A stretch of DNA of 25,190 nucleotides from a bacterium (lineage in GTDB: Bacteria > Chlamydiota > Chlamydiia > Chlamydiales > 2-12-FULL-49-11), in NCBI GenBank assembly GCA_022600215.1, contig JAHZKV010000068.1:1-25190 (forward strand). Direction: 5' to 3'. Position numbers and translations under genes: made by a program. Shown one piece after another: positions 1 through 8,266 of the stretch; within the stretch, counting starts at the first letter, position 1, and every line of letters begins with the position of its first letter. Under the pieces are notes generated by a model. The model was not told the origin of the DNA. It saw only the letters and a program-made list of their open reading frames with translations, and made no database searches.

Positions 1-31
1 AATACAGGAAGAAGGGAGAAGAAGATATTTT

Positions 32-1039
32 TCATAAAGCCTTATTTTTAGGAATTTGATCGTATAGTTTTGTCACCAGGGCATGCACATGCTCTGCTTG
101 GTTTTTTCGGAAAAGAACTTTTTCTGCTCTTTCTTCTTTGGTAGGTGCTCTCATTTCAATTTCCTCTCCAAAATAGAGGTGGATAGGGGAGTGAGAGAAA
201 ATTCGTTTTTCGCCTATTTCTTTTTTAATGGTTTCTGGTGGGGGGAGGATGGGGTAAGTATAAAGAGCTAGGGGAAAATAGTGCGTCTTTGCTTTTGCTT
301 TGCTTCCCACCACTCTCATTGTTTCGATACTATCGGGATTGAACATTGCTGGTGCTAGTTTACCATGAGCATCTTTGCGATCACGTCCACCAGAGGGAGC
401 GACATAGATGAGTTTTCCCCCTTTATTTAGTTGATGACAAAGAGTGAGGATAGCGCGGCTATTATGGGTAAGCATTTGTTGTAGCTTGTCTTTATGCATC
501 TCAAAATACTTTTTCGAGTAGACGCAAATGACATTTTGTCCTCTGGTAAATGGAACGGCAAGAGGATCGGTAGTTACTCTAGCTCCTGCAACCGCAATCA
601 TCTCTCTAATAAGATTTGGATAGCAATCTTCTAGTAAAACTCCAAGTAGTGCTGGGTCAGCCTCTGCTTGGTGATTGGCAAGTAAGATGACATTTTCTCC
701 TTTTTGAAGGTAGGAGACAATCTTTTCAATATTGTCTTTGCCAAGGACGAGGGATTCTTCTTTATCTACAAAAGGTTTTAGTGCTTCTACAGCAAATTGG
801 TACAAGTCGGAAGGCTCTTTTTCCCTTTCACGATAGGTTCCAAAGATAGTAGGCATGTGTAGCTCTTTTTTCACCATCAAAAGGTAATGCTTTAGCCGTT
901 TTTCTATTGCTACTTCATCGAGCTGCTTTTCTTGAAGGACTTTATCATAGGCAAAGAAAAAGAATTGCAAATGAGAAAAAACTTCTTTTGGAAAAAATTC
1001 CCTTTCTTTTTCCAAGAGCTGCGATGGTTTAAACTTCAA
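32..1039 (-). CDS. plsB: Glycerol-3-phosphate 1-O-acyltransferase, chloroplast/chlamydial type
   Basis: It transfers an acyl group to sn-glycerol-3-phosphate, the first step of phospholipid synthesis, at the inner face of the membrane. Seen: the acyltransferase H-x4-D motif in NHQAEADP (H123, D128 from the chosen start) and the block GGRDR (217-221). No long membrane segment is present, which fits the soluble plant-plastid/chlamydial type rather than the long E. coli PlsB. Start choice: the frame is open up to an ATG at 1132, which would overlap rng by 104 nt. A TTG at 1039 follows a good GGAGAG ribosome-binding site by about 6 nt and overlaps the rng stop by only 11 nt, giving 335 residues. 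I prefer the TTG. Neighbours rng, rpmF and yceD match the order I recall at the C. trachomatis plsB locus. The function is strong; the start is inferred. Confidence 0.9.
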   Translation of the reverse strand: MKFKPSQLLEKEREFFPKEVFSHLQFFFFAYDKVLQEKQLDEVAIEKRLKHYLLMVKKELHMPTIFGTYREREKEPSDLYQFAVEALKPFVDKEESLVLGKDNIEKIVSYLQKGENVILLANHQAEADPALLGVLLEDCYPNLIREMIAVAGARVTTDPLAVPFTRGQNVICVYSKKYFEMHKDKLQQMLTHNSRAILTLCHQLNKGGKLIYVAPSGGRDRKDAHGKLAPAMFNPDSIETMRVVGSKAKAKTHYFPLALYTYPILPPPETIKKEIGEKRIFSHSPIHLYFGEEIEMRAPTKEERAEKVLFRKNQAEHVHALVTKLYDQIPKNKAL

Positions 1040-2579
1040 GTAACTCTCCACTGGTAGAATTATAAATTTCAAACTCCGAAAGATGGAGCGTATCATCGGT
1101 TTTGAAAGTGATCTTTGCATGATCCTCTTCAAACTTTTCCATCAAGTAGCTTTTATCTTCTTTACTTAGATACTCCTCAAATCTTGGGTGGAGGGAAATT
1201 TCTAAAGCATATTGCTCGTTACATTTTACGAGCTCATGAATAGCGCGCTCTAAATCAATAGCGGAGCTTTCAAAGTTTTTGATGAGCCCTTTTCCAAAGC
1301 AGTAGGGACATTCAGTATACATGGTTTGTAAAAGTGACTCGCGATTTCTTTGCCTGGTCATTTCTACTAGCCCAAATTCAGACATCCCAAGGATGGTGAT
1401 TTTCGCTGAGTCCTCTTTTAAAGCGGCCTTTAAACGATCAAGGACGCGGCGTCCATTTTTTCTAAAACGCATGTCAATAAAGTCACAAATTACCAGCCCG
1501 CCAATATTTCGTATGGAAAGCTGCCTTGCAATTTCATCGGCTGCTTCCATATTGATGTTTACGATGGCTTCTTCGACATCTTTTCCGCTATCTTTTTTTC
1601 CTCCGCCACGGCCTGAGTTGACATCGACTGTGTACATCGCCTCTGTTCTCTCAAAGAAGAGGTATCCACCACTTTGAAGCCAAATTTTTCGGTTGGCAGC
1701 TTTTCCAATCTCTTTTTCCACTCCAAAACGTTTAAAAATAGGGAGGGTGTCGCGGTAGTACTCAATCTTGAGCGTGCTCTCTTTACTTCCATATTTTTTT
1801 GCCATCTTGGTGAGATTGTTGTAGATGTTTTTGTTGTCTACTAACAGTCTAGCAAATTTTTTATCGAGTGCTTTGATCAAGGTTCTTTTGATGATATCGG
1901 ATTCTTGATAGAGGAGGGAGGTGCCTTTGCTCTTTTCAAACTCGAGTCTGGTATTTTCCCACATGGCGATGAGCTCATGAGCTTCATCAATGAGTTGCTC
2001 TCTTGTGGCCTCTAGGCAAGAAGTTCTACAAATCAGTCCCATTTCGGAGGGCATCTCAAATGCTTTGATTAAGTTTTTTAGGCTCGTTCTTGCTTTGTTG
2101 TCGGTAATCTTTTTTGATACGCCGCGATGAGGGCTGTTTGGTAGGAGCACTAAAAATCTACCTGGGATAGAGATGTTGGAAGTAAGTCTTGCTCCTTTGC
2201 TTCCGATGGGCTCTTTCACCACTTGTACCAGCACTGTTTGCCCTGGTTTTAAGATTTTAGTGATATCGGTCTCTTCGGCACTATTTTCTTTACTTTCTTT
2301 GGCAGAGGCTTTGGAGTCAAAGTCCATGTCAAACATTTCCCTAAACTTTTGGGTGTTTTCCATGATGTCGGAGATATGGATAAATCCATTATCTCCTTCG
2401 CCAATGTCGATAAAAGCAGATTGGATATTTTTGAGGATGTTAGTAACTTTTCCCCGATAGATATTTCCAGTGATTTGTCTGCTTTTTTTGCGTTCGATGA
2501 CCAGGTCATGAAGCTTTTTATTTTTCAATATCGCTACGCGAAGCTCTTTGGACTCTACGTTGATAAGGATTTCTTTCAT
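1029..2579 (-). CDS. rng: Ribonuclease E/G family endoribonuclease
   Basis: RNase E/G endonuclease (CafA family), which cleaves single-stranded RNA in rRNA maturation and mRNA decay. At 516 residues it has the length of RNase G-type proteins and lacks the long RNase E scaffold tail. Seen: an S1 RNA-binding domain near residues 35-120 (GNIYRGKV, GFIHISDI); catalytic Mg-binding aspartates D319 in YTVDVNSGRGG and D366 in VICDFIDM; and the zinc-link cysteines C424 and C427 in CPYCFGKG. A lysine/serine/glutamate-rich insertion at about 88-106 interrupts the S1 domain. It follows rpmF after about 100 bp, so it may have its own promoter, and it overlaps the start of plsB. The ribosome-binding site before the ATG is weak. 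Confidence 0.95.
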   Translation of the reverse strand: MKEILINVESKELRVAILKNKKLHDLVIERKKSRQITGNIYRGKVTNILKNIQSAFIDIGEGDNGFIHISDIMENTQKFREMFDMDFDSKASAKESKENSAEETDITKILKPGQTVLVQVVKEPIGSKGARLTSNISIPGRFLVLLPNSPHRGVSKKITDNKARTSLKNLIKAFEMPSEMGLICRTSCLEATREQLIDEAHELIAMWENTRLEFEKSKGTSLLYQESDIIKRTLIKALDKKFARLLVDNKNIYNNLTKMAKKYGSKESTLKIEYYRDTLPIFKRFGVEKEIGKAANRKIWLQSGGYLFFERTEAMYTVDVNSGRGGGKKDSGKDVEEAIVNINMEAADEIARQLSIRNIGGLVICDFIDMRFRKNGRRVLDRLKAALKEDSAKITILGMSEFGLVEMTRQRNRESLLQTMYTECPYCFGKGLIKNFESSAIDLERAIHELVKCNEQYALEISLHPRFEEYLSKEDKSYLMEKFEEDHAKITFKTDDTLHLSEFEIYNSTSGELLEV

Positions 2580-2680
2580 GCTAAATCCGTATTAGAAGGT
2601 TTTATATGAGACGTATAATAAAGATTTTACTCTTTAAACGCTACAATAAGGAAGGTTTACTGCAATTCTATGTGTAAAGC

Positions 2681-2863
2681 TTATGCTTGCTCAGTTTTTT
2701 TGTAAGATTTTCCTTTGTAAAAACCGCAAGATTCACAAATATGGTGAGCTACTACAAAACTTTTGCAGTTACTGCAGGTGTTTAGTGTTTTTGGTGTTTT
2801 AAAGTCGTGAGCACGACGCTTGTTTCTTCTTGAATTTGAAATTCTACTTCTTGGGACTGCCAT
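2681..2863 (-). CDS. rpmF: Ribosomal protein bL32, zinc-ribbon form
   Basis: A 60-residue large-subunit ribosomal protein. Seen: the N-terminus MAVPRSRIS followed by a basic stretch, and a four-cysteine zinc ribbon (CSNC, then CESC) typical of the zinc-binding version of L32. An AAGGAG ribosome-binding site lies 5-6 nt before the ATG and overlaps the stop of yceD, so the two genes are probably translated together. In most bacteria yceD-rpmF is followed by plsX; here rng and plsB follow, which matches my recollection of the chlamydial order. Confidence 0.96.
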   Translation of the reverse strand: MAVPRSRISNSRRNKRRAHDFKTPKTLNTCSNCKSFVVAHHICESCGFYKGKSYKKTEQA

Positions 2864-2872
2864 GATTTCTCC

Positions 2873-3301
2873 TTAATTGTCCTTTTCAGGATCTTCGCTG
2901 TTTTTTAAATATTTACTTAGTGCCTCTCTTTCTGGGCATTTCCCTTCGCATTCGCAATACTTAGGCATATTTAGATAAATAGATTCACGAATGTAGGGTT
3001 TTAAAGAATAAATTCCACCTTTTACTTCTTTTAAAGGAACATCAATATGTTTTTCTTTAATAGAGATGGGCTGGAGGATGGGTTTATTGCAAATTTTGCA
3101 AAAATTTTCCCCCTCGGTGTCGATGGAAAGGTTAAAAATTAAATGTTCGGTGGTGAGGGTTGCAGATACCTCTATCTCCATATTTTTTTGGAAACGTGCC
3201 TCTTGCTCATCAGATTCCATGAAATCTGGAGCGATGGTGAAGGTGTAGTCTTTGTACTCGCCACCTTTGAGTCTATCTACATAAAGTTCTGGTTCTTCCA
3301 T
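2873..3301 (-). CDS. yceD: YceD/DUF177 family protein
   Basis: A small protein of the YceD/DUF177 family, almost always encoded directly upstream of rpmF and linked in the literature to 23S rRNA and ribosome maturation. The assignment rests on position (9 nt before rpmF), on size (142 residues), and on the family-like sequence YVDRLKGGEY near the N-terminus. Cysteine pairs (FCKIC, then CECEGKC) could bind a metal, which I infer only from spacing. Start choice: a TTG at 3340 overlapping the lpxB stop (TTGA) would add 13 residues. The ATG at 3301 begins just before the conserved part. Neither has a convincing ribosome-binding site, so the start is uncertain. Confidence 0.82.
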   Translation of the reverse strand: MEEPELYVDRLKGGEYKDYTFTIAPDFMESDEQEARFQKNMEIEVSATLTTEHLIFNLSIDTEGENFCKICNKPILQPISIKEKHIDVPLKEVKGGIYSLKPYIRESIYLNMPKYCECEGKCPEREALSKYLKNSEDPEKDN

Positions 3302-3336
3302 AATGGAGAGGAGTATACACAAAACCTCTTTTATTT

Positions 3337-4431
3337 TCAATCCATTATTGAGGTAAGAGTCTCTTGTGGGTCATTTATAGAGAATTTCTTTAAAAGAGAG
3401 GAAAGTTTTTTGTAATCACTTTCCATTGACTCTAAAACAAAGGGATTTTCTACTAAATTTTTTATTTCATAGGCGAGATTTTTCGTGCTTGCAAATGGGC
3501 CCACCAGCTCTGGAATGATTCTTTTTTTCAATAAAATATTTGGCAAGCTGTAGTGAGGGAGATAAAGAGAGGGAAAGGCTTTCATGATAATGGTTTCTAG
3601 GGGTGTGATGCGATACGAACTTACCTGTGGAAGGTGGGATAGGGCTAGCTCTAAATTGATCGTTCCATTTTTGGTGAGTGCAAAAGATGCTTCATTAATC
3701 AGAGCCTCTTTTTCCCTTGGCGCTCGTAAGATAACTTTTTTGCCTCGAGTGATTTTTTCAATCACTGGGCGAAGCGATTCTTTGGCAATGCTAATGTGAA
3801 TGGCGAAATCTGTTAGTGGCTCCACAGCCTTTAGGTAGGAGGGGAGGAGCTTTTCCACTTCATGTTTTCTTGAGCCAGGGAAAATAGCGAGAATATTTTT
3901 CTTCGGATCGCTATTTCTTGGGACAATTTTAGAGAGAGGGTGTCCAATGCAGGTAACTGGTAGGGTAGAATCTTTGAAGAGCTCTTTTTCAAAAGGAAAG
4001 AGGCAAAGAAGGTGGTCGTAATATTTCTCTAAAGTTTTTTTCCTTTTGGGTCTCCATGCCCAAATGGATGGGCATACTACTTGGACAATTTTTCCTTTAT
4101 ATCCTTTTTTACGCAGGTGTTTTGCCATGCGCAAATTGATATCAGGAAGATCAATAAGTAGCACCATTTTGGGGTTTTTCTTTAAAATATAGTTTCGCAT
4201 TTTCACAAATGATCGGATAATCCCAAAAAGGGAGGAGATGATTTTAGAAAAGCCCATTACTGAAAAGCAGTTCATGGAAAAAGCTTTTTTGATGTTCAGG
4301 GTGGAGAGATTTGGTCCAATAGCCCCTTCTATTTGATAAACAGTATCGAGTCCTTTTAATAGTTCATATCCAAGCTTGTCTCCACTTAATTCTCCGGTGA
4401 GGACAAAAATATCTATTTCTGAATGATCCAC
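3337..4431 (-). CDS. lpxB: Lipid-A-disaccharide synthase
   Basis: LpxB (glycosyltransferase family 19) condenses UDP-diacylglucosamine with lipid X to form lipid A disaccharide at the inner membrane. Seen: GELSGDKLG at 13-21 (family GExSGD signature), SIWAWRPKR, FPFEKELF, IGHPL and the UDP-binding PGSRKHEVEKLLP, all in the usual order. Its 364 residues are close to standard bacterial LpxB. It lacks the long extra N-terminal region that I recall in Chlamydia trachomatis LpxB (about 600 residues). The start is GTG with AAGGAG four nt upstream. It overlaps the preceding hydrolase gene by 19 nt, so translation is probably coupled. In C. trachomatis lpxB also lies beside pcnB, as I recall. Confidence 0.95.
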   Translation of the reverse strand: MDHSEIDIFVLTGELSGDKLGYELLKGLDTVYQIEGAIGPNLSTLNIKKAFSMNCFSVMGFSKIISSLFGIIRSFVKMRNYILKKNPKMVLLIDLPDINLRMAKHLRKKGYKGKIVQVVCPSIWAWRPKRKKTLEKYYDHLLCLFPFEKELFKDSTLPVTCIGHPLSKIVPRNSDPKKNILAIFPGSRKHEVEKLLPSYLKAVEPLTDFAIHISIAKESLRPVIEKITRGKKVILRAPREKEALINEASFALTKNGTINLELALSHLPQVSSYRITPLETIIMKAFPSLYLPHYSLPNILLKKRIIPELVGPFASTKNLAYEIKNLVENPFVLESMESDYKKLSSLLKKFSINDPQETLTSIMD

Positions 4432-5063
4432 AAGGCTCCTTTGGTGAAGTTTTCGTTGCTTGTTCCATGTCCGTGCCTACCGATGGAAGGGCTGATTTTT
4501 AGGAGGCTGCTTTTCTCTAAAAAACGATGTAATGCTTCTACATTTTTTGTGCCGATGAGAGTGTCATTATCTCCCACAAAAAAGAAGATTTGCGTCTTTT
4601 CCAACTTTTCTTTGATAGAGTCGATGGAAAGGGAGTTTTCTTTCCCTACCTGTAACATGGGAGCAAAGCAGCACACCTTTTCAATTTGCTCAATTTTGCT
4701 TGCAGCATGCATAGCGATAAATGCTCCGCGAGAGATCCCCATCGCACCAAATGGACCTTCAAACCTCTCCATTAATTCTTTGATTCCAGTGCACAGATCT
4801 TCTATAAATTGCCCAAGAGCAGGGATTTTTTTTTCCCAAATTTCTTGGATGCCGTAGGGACGTGTATTTTCTTCATGATCGGGCAAGGTGGTGGAGATTA
4901 CTCTTGCTCCATTTTCTACTAATATATCTGCTGGATGACAAAAAGGGGGGAGGGAGAGGGTGTCATGAGCAGAAAGGGCAAAGAAAAAAACGGTAGAGCT
5001 TGCTTTTCCATCTTTCGGTTCTCTCACTGAAAAAGAAAGGGTAGAGGTGTCGATTTTTTTCAT
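4413..5063 (-). CDS. Alpha/beta-hydrolase fold protein, substrate unknown
   Basis: A 216-residue predicted cytoplasmic serine hydrolase. Seen: a nucleophile elbow GISRG (109-113, S111), a candidate acid residue in VGDNDTLIG (D165 or D167) and a candidate catalytic histidine in GRHGHGTSNENF (H197 or H199), in the order and spacing of the alpha/beta-hydrolase fold. There is no signal peptide. It lies between pcnB and lpxB and overlaps both (ATGA with pcnB, 19 nt with lpxB), so it is part of one transcript. It resembles short esterases of the prolyl-oligopeptidase/dienelactone-hydrolase type, but the sequence does not show its substrate. A link to lipid A or envelope metabolism is inferred from position only. 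Confidence 0.78.
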   Translation of the reverse strand: MKKIDTSTLSFSVREPKDGKASSTVFFFALSAHDTLSLPPFCHPADILVENGARVISTTLPDHEENTRPYGIQEIWEKKIPALGQFIEDLCTGIKELMERFEGPFGAMGISRGAFIAMHAASKIEQIEKVCCFAPMLQVGKENSLSIDSIKEKLEKTQIFFFVGDNDTLIGTKNVEALHRFLEKSSLLKISPSIGRHGHGTSNENFTKGALWIIQK

Positions 5064-6316
5064 CTTCGCCTTCTTCTGGGCCTTCTAGAGCTAGAGGTTG
5101 GTGGAAGCTTTCCATTATCTTCTGCTTTTTTGTGCTTGTCGTAGTAGTATGCCCATTCTGTGTAGATATCAGTAAGGCCTGGCTCAAGGTCGGTTCGTAA
5201 CTTGAAAAATTTTAGCGCGAGAGAAAAGTCTCTATTGCGGGGAATTTTGCATATGAGGCGCTTTTTTTTCTGCAAAGGGGTGAATCGGTACTGGGTAGAG
5301 AGGATGGTAATCACCTCTCCTAAAATCTTTTTGGTGATGCGCAATATTGGGCTAAAGGAGTTTAGAGCAAGCTTGAAAGCCTCTTCTTGTAGTTTTCCAA
5401 GGTGTGCTTTTTTCGGGGAGGAGTCGTAAAGATCTTGTACAATCTCTCGATAGATTGGATAGAGGAGGATGCTGACTAAGATGGAGCGGCGAGGGGGGCG
5501 TTTATCCTCGTTTAAGATAGAGCGATCTACTTCGGTGAGGAAGGTGTAAATTTCTTTTTCATGGGGCGTTTCAAAATATTTTGCGAGATTGGGAAGAAGC
5601 GTTTCTAAAAAGCCATGTTGCTGCAAGTTTTTTAAGAAGGGAACGCTAGATCCTGATTCCAACATCCGTAAAAGTTCTTCTAAAATGCGAATAGGGGAGC
5701 TTTTTAAAATTTCTGTACGCAAAGCAAAGAGCGCCTCAATCATCTCTTCATCAGGAGTGAGACCAAAGCGGGAGCGAAATTTAAGCAGACGAATCATTCG
5801 CACTGGGTCTTGCTTGAAGCGGATGTAGGGATTGCCAATGCATCGAAGGAAGTTTTTACGAGCATCTTCTACCCCGCCAACATAGTCAATGATCGTTTGG
5901 TCTGCATTGTTGTAGTAAAGACCATTAACCGTGAAATCTCTGCGCGTTACATCTTCTTCCTCGGTGCCCCACTCGTTATCATTGTGGATGAGGGTGTCAT
6001 CTTCATTGTCCCCGCTGCGAAAGGTGGAAACCTCAAAGATTTTTTTGCCAATGCGCACATGCGCTAGTCGAAATCGCTTTCCTACTAAAAAACAACCGGA
6101 AAAGAGTCTTTTTACCTGCTCAGGGAGAGCATTGGTAGAGATATCATAATCTTTTGGCTTGTATCCAAGGAGTAAATCCCGAACAGATCCACCTACTAAA
6201 TAAGCAGTAAAACCATGTCCTCGTAAAACATCGAGTACAACAAGGGCATCGGGATCGATATCTTCTAGCTGTATCTTGTGCTCAGTTTGTAAATATTTTT
6301 TTGCTGTCATTGTCAT
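5060..6316 (-). CDS. pcnB: Poly(A) polymerase / tRNA nucleotidyltransferase family protein, probably PcnB
   Basis: A class II nucleotidyltransferase that most likely adds 3' poly(A) tails to RNA and so promotes decay. Seen: LVGGSVRDLLLG at 40-51, catalytic aspartates D56 and D58 in KDYDIS, RRDFTVNGLYYN, and the head-domain motif DPVRMIRLLKFRSRFG. The block LVGKRFRLAHVRIG and the strongly basic C-terminal tail (six of the last seven residues are arginine) favour poly(A) polymerase over CCA-adding enzyme. The 418 residues fit PcnB. Two ATG codons lie 6 nt apart at the start; either could be used. It is the first gene of the minus-strand run that continues to plsB and is divergent from tyrP across 76 bp. 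CCA-adding activity cannot be ruled out from sequence alone. Confidence 0.9.
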   Translation of the reverse strand: MTMTAKKYLQTEHKIQLEDIDPDALVVLDVLRGHGFTAYLVGGSVRDLLLGYKPKDYDISTNALPEQVKRLFSGCFLVGKRFRLAHVRIGKKIFEVSTFRSGDNEDDTLIHNDNEWGTEEEDVTRRDFTVNGLYYNNADQTIIDYVGGVEDARKNFLRCIGNPYIRFKQDPVRMIRLLKFRSRFGLTPDEEMIEALFALRTEILKSSPIRILEELLRMLESGSSVPFLKNLQQHGFLETLLPNLAKYFETPHEKEIYTFLTEVDRSILNEDKRPPRRSILVSILLYPIYREIVQDLYDSSPKKAHLGKLQEEAFKLALNSFSPILRITKKILGEVITILSTQYRFTPLQKKKRLICKIPRNRDFSLALKFFKLRTDLEPGLTDIYTEWAYYYDKHKKAEDNGKLPPTSSSRRPRRRRR

Positions 6317-6392
6317 TTCTCGTAGTCTTATGCTATCAAACCGAGGATAAAAAAGATAGCCGCCTTTTCATTTTTTTGTTAGACTTTGCTCT

Positions 6393-7595
6393 ATGAAAGA
6401 TCGAATAGAATCTGTTTTTAGTAAACCTTTTTTAGGAGCCCTTTTGATTGGAGGGACAGCTCTTGGTGCTGCAATGCTTGCTAATCCAATAGCAACAGCG
6501 GGCGCAGGGATTTTACCAGCCTACGCCGTTTATCTAATTTGCTGGCTATTTAGCATTGCAACAGGATGCTTGTTTGTAGAGCTCTCCACTTGGCTTCCGA
6601 AAAATGCAAACTTGCTGACGATGGCAGAAACATTTTTGGGGAAAGCAGGAAAGTGGGTGGTGCTGCTGCTCTATATTTTTCTCTTCTATCTTCTGCTGAT
6701 TGCTTATGTCTCGTTGGGCGGAAAGTTGATGCTAAGCGCTATTTGTGAACATATGCCATACTTGTACGGCGTGCTTGCTTTCACCGTTTTATTTGGCGGT
6801 ATTGTCTTGATGGGAACCAAGGCTGGTTCTCGTACTAATGCATTGCTAATGGTGGGCTTGATCTTATCTTTTTTACTCTTTATTACCCTCACCGGAGAAA
6901 CAGCGAGTTTAGAGAAAGCGAATTACGGTGGATGGAAATATGCATTCTTAGGGCTACCTATTATCTTTGTCTCTTTTAGCTATCAAGGAACCATTCCTAC
7001 ACTTTATAACTACTTGGATCAAGATGGGAAAAAAGCAAGAGTGGCAGTGATTTTTGGAACACTTATTCCCTTTTTCGCGTACTTGATTTGGGATTACTTG
7101 ATCAAAGGAGTAGTTCCTGTCCTTGGTCCCCATGGATTGATGATGGCGCAAAGTTTGCAGCAATCTGCAATTGAGCCTTTGCAGTTCGCGGTGGCAGATA
7201 GCCGCGTCTATTTGGTGGGAAGATTCTTTGCCTTTTTTGCGCTCACCACCTCCTTTATTGGGGTGACCTTAGCTATGGTGGATTTTTTTGCAGACCTTTT
7301 TCATGTGCGAGCAAAACGCTTTAAAAGACTCTATCTTTGTTTGATGATCTTTATTCCAGTCATTACCGTGGTGCTCATTAACCCTGCCATTTTCCTAACG
7401 GCTCTTAGCCTTGCAGGTGGTTTTGGATCGGCGCTGCTTCTGGGCCTTCTCCCTATTGTGCTGGTTTGGATGGGAAGGAAACACAAAAAATATAAAGGCA
7501 AAAAACGTTTCCTTTTTGGCGGCGATGCAATGCTCTTCATCTTGCTGGTGGCACTCATTGCAGAAATTGCCGTGAGCGTATACACATTACTTTAG
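6393..7595 (+). CDS. tyrP: Aromatic amino acid permease, TyrP-type
   Basis: An inner-membrane, ion-coupled tyrosine/tryptophan transporter of the HAAAP family, about 11 membrane segments in 400 residues. Seen: the family's opening block, residues 20-40, reading GGTALGAAMLANPIATAGAG (the usual form is GTxIGAGMLALP), charged loops such as ELSTWLPKNANL, and the SFSYQGTIPTL block. Chlamydiae use TyrP transporters to take aromatic amino acids from the host. No ribosome-binding site is visible before the ATG; the upstream TAGACT hexamer ends 7 nt before it, which suggests a leaderless or nearly leaderless mRNA. The exact substrate is not decided by sequence. Confidence 0.9.
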   Translation: MKDRIESVFSKPFLGALLIGGTALGAAMLANPIATAGAGILPAYAVYLICWLFSIATGCLFVELSTWLPKNANLLTMAETFLGKAGKWVVLLLYIFLFYLLLIAYVSLGGKLMLSAICEHMPYLYGVLAFTVLFGGIVLMGTKAGSRTNALLMVGLILSFLLFITLTGETASLEKANYGGWKYAFLGLPIIFVSFSYQGTIPTLYNYLDQDGKKARVAVIFGTLIPFFAYLIWDYLIKGVVPVLGPHGLMMAQSLQQSAIEPLQFAVADSRVYLVGRFFAFFALTTSFIGVTLAMVDFFADLFHVRAKRFKRLYLCLMIFIPVITVVLINPAIFLTALSLAGGFGSALLLGLLPIVLVWMGRKHKKYKGKKRFLFGGDAMLFILLVALIAEIAVSVYTLL

Positions 7596-7603
7596 GAGGA
7601 AGC

Positions 7604-8266
7604 ATGCAAGCTGTAAGAGAAAGGGTATTAGGGGGATTGTCTTTTGATTCGCAATCAAATGAATATTCTAGAAATGATGTAGCTGTTTTGATAGGAGGAC
7701 TGCTTGTTGCAGAGTTTTTGTTTGTATGTGTTGTCCTTTTGGTAAAAAGAGCTTTTCAAGGGAGCTCTGATGGAAATAGATCTTATGAAAAGGTCTCTTC
7801 TGATCAACAAGAATTTGCAAAAAGAGCTCTTGGTTTTGATTTTGATCGTGAAGATGTTGTAGCTTCTTATATGGAGGAAGAGCTCGCGCTCATAGATGAT
7901 GATCTTGCTGGAGTAGAACCATGGGAAATAAGGCAGTTGCGTCTTATTGCAGATGTGAGCAGGCAAATTAATGAAGCTGGTTCTCAGAGAATGACCATTC
8001 AAAAGTTGGTAAAATGTAAAAAAGCTTTGAAATATGGCATTATTGCTCAAAAAATGAGGCAGGAGGCAGTTAGTATATATGCAAAATATGCCCTAAAAAA
8101 GTTAGCAGCAATAAAAGAATCAAATGCTCCACGGAAAAAGCAGCTTAATGCTGAAAGGCGAAAGCTTTTAGAAGATTATAATCAGATGAAAAAAAATGCA
8201 AAGGTAACACTTCGGTATGCAAAACAAAAGCGTATGCAAGCGGAACAACTTTTTGTTAGCTGTTGA
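7604..8266 (+). CDS. Unrecognised single-pass membrane protein with helical C-terminal domain
   Basis: I do not recognise this 220-residue protein. Seen: a 25-residue polar N-terminus, one hydrophobic segment at about 26-47 followed by KR (so the C-terminal part is probably cytoplasmic if N-out, or exposed if the protein is exported), then a highly charged, all-helical region rich in lysine, glutamate and alanine. The GGAGG ribosome-binding site overlaps the tyrP stop codon and the ATG is 8 nt beyond it, so it is co-transcribed and probably coupled with tyrP. Its last 11 nt overlap the opposite-strand Tsr3/DTW-like gene. The plan resembles the genes at 8873, 9910 and 15355. It could be a lineage-specific membrane or secreted protein; no function is claimed. 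Confidence 0.75.
   Translation: MQAVRERVLGGLSFDSQSNEYSRNDVAVLIGGLLVAEFLFVCVVLLVKRAFQGSSDGNRSYEKVSSDQQEFAKRALGFDFDREDVVASYMEEELALIDDDLAGVEPWEIRQLRLIADVSRQINEAGSQRMTIQKLVKCKKALKYGIIAQKMRQEAVSIYAKYALKKLAAIKESNAPRKKQLNAERRKLLEDYNQMKKNAKVTLRYAKQKRMQAEQLFVSC

Noticed and set aside
1321..1677. 118-residue open frame on the plus strand
   Set aside because: It lies wholly antisense to rng, which has a complete set of family motifs; it has no family features of its own.
7655..8050. 131-residue open frame on the minus strand
   Set aside because: It is antisense to the coupled gene at 7604, which has a GGAGG site; the frame is low in information and has an implausible composition.
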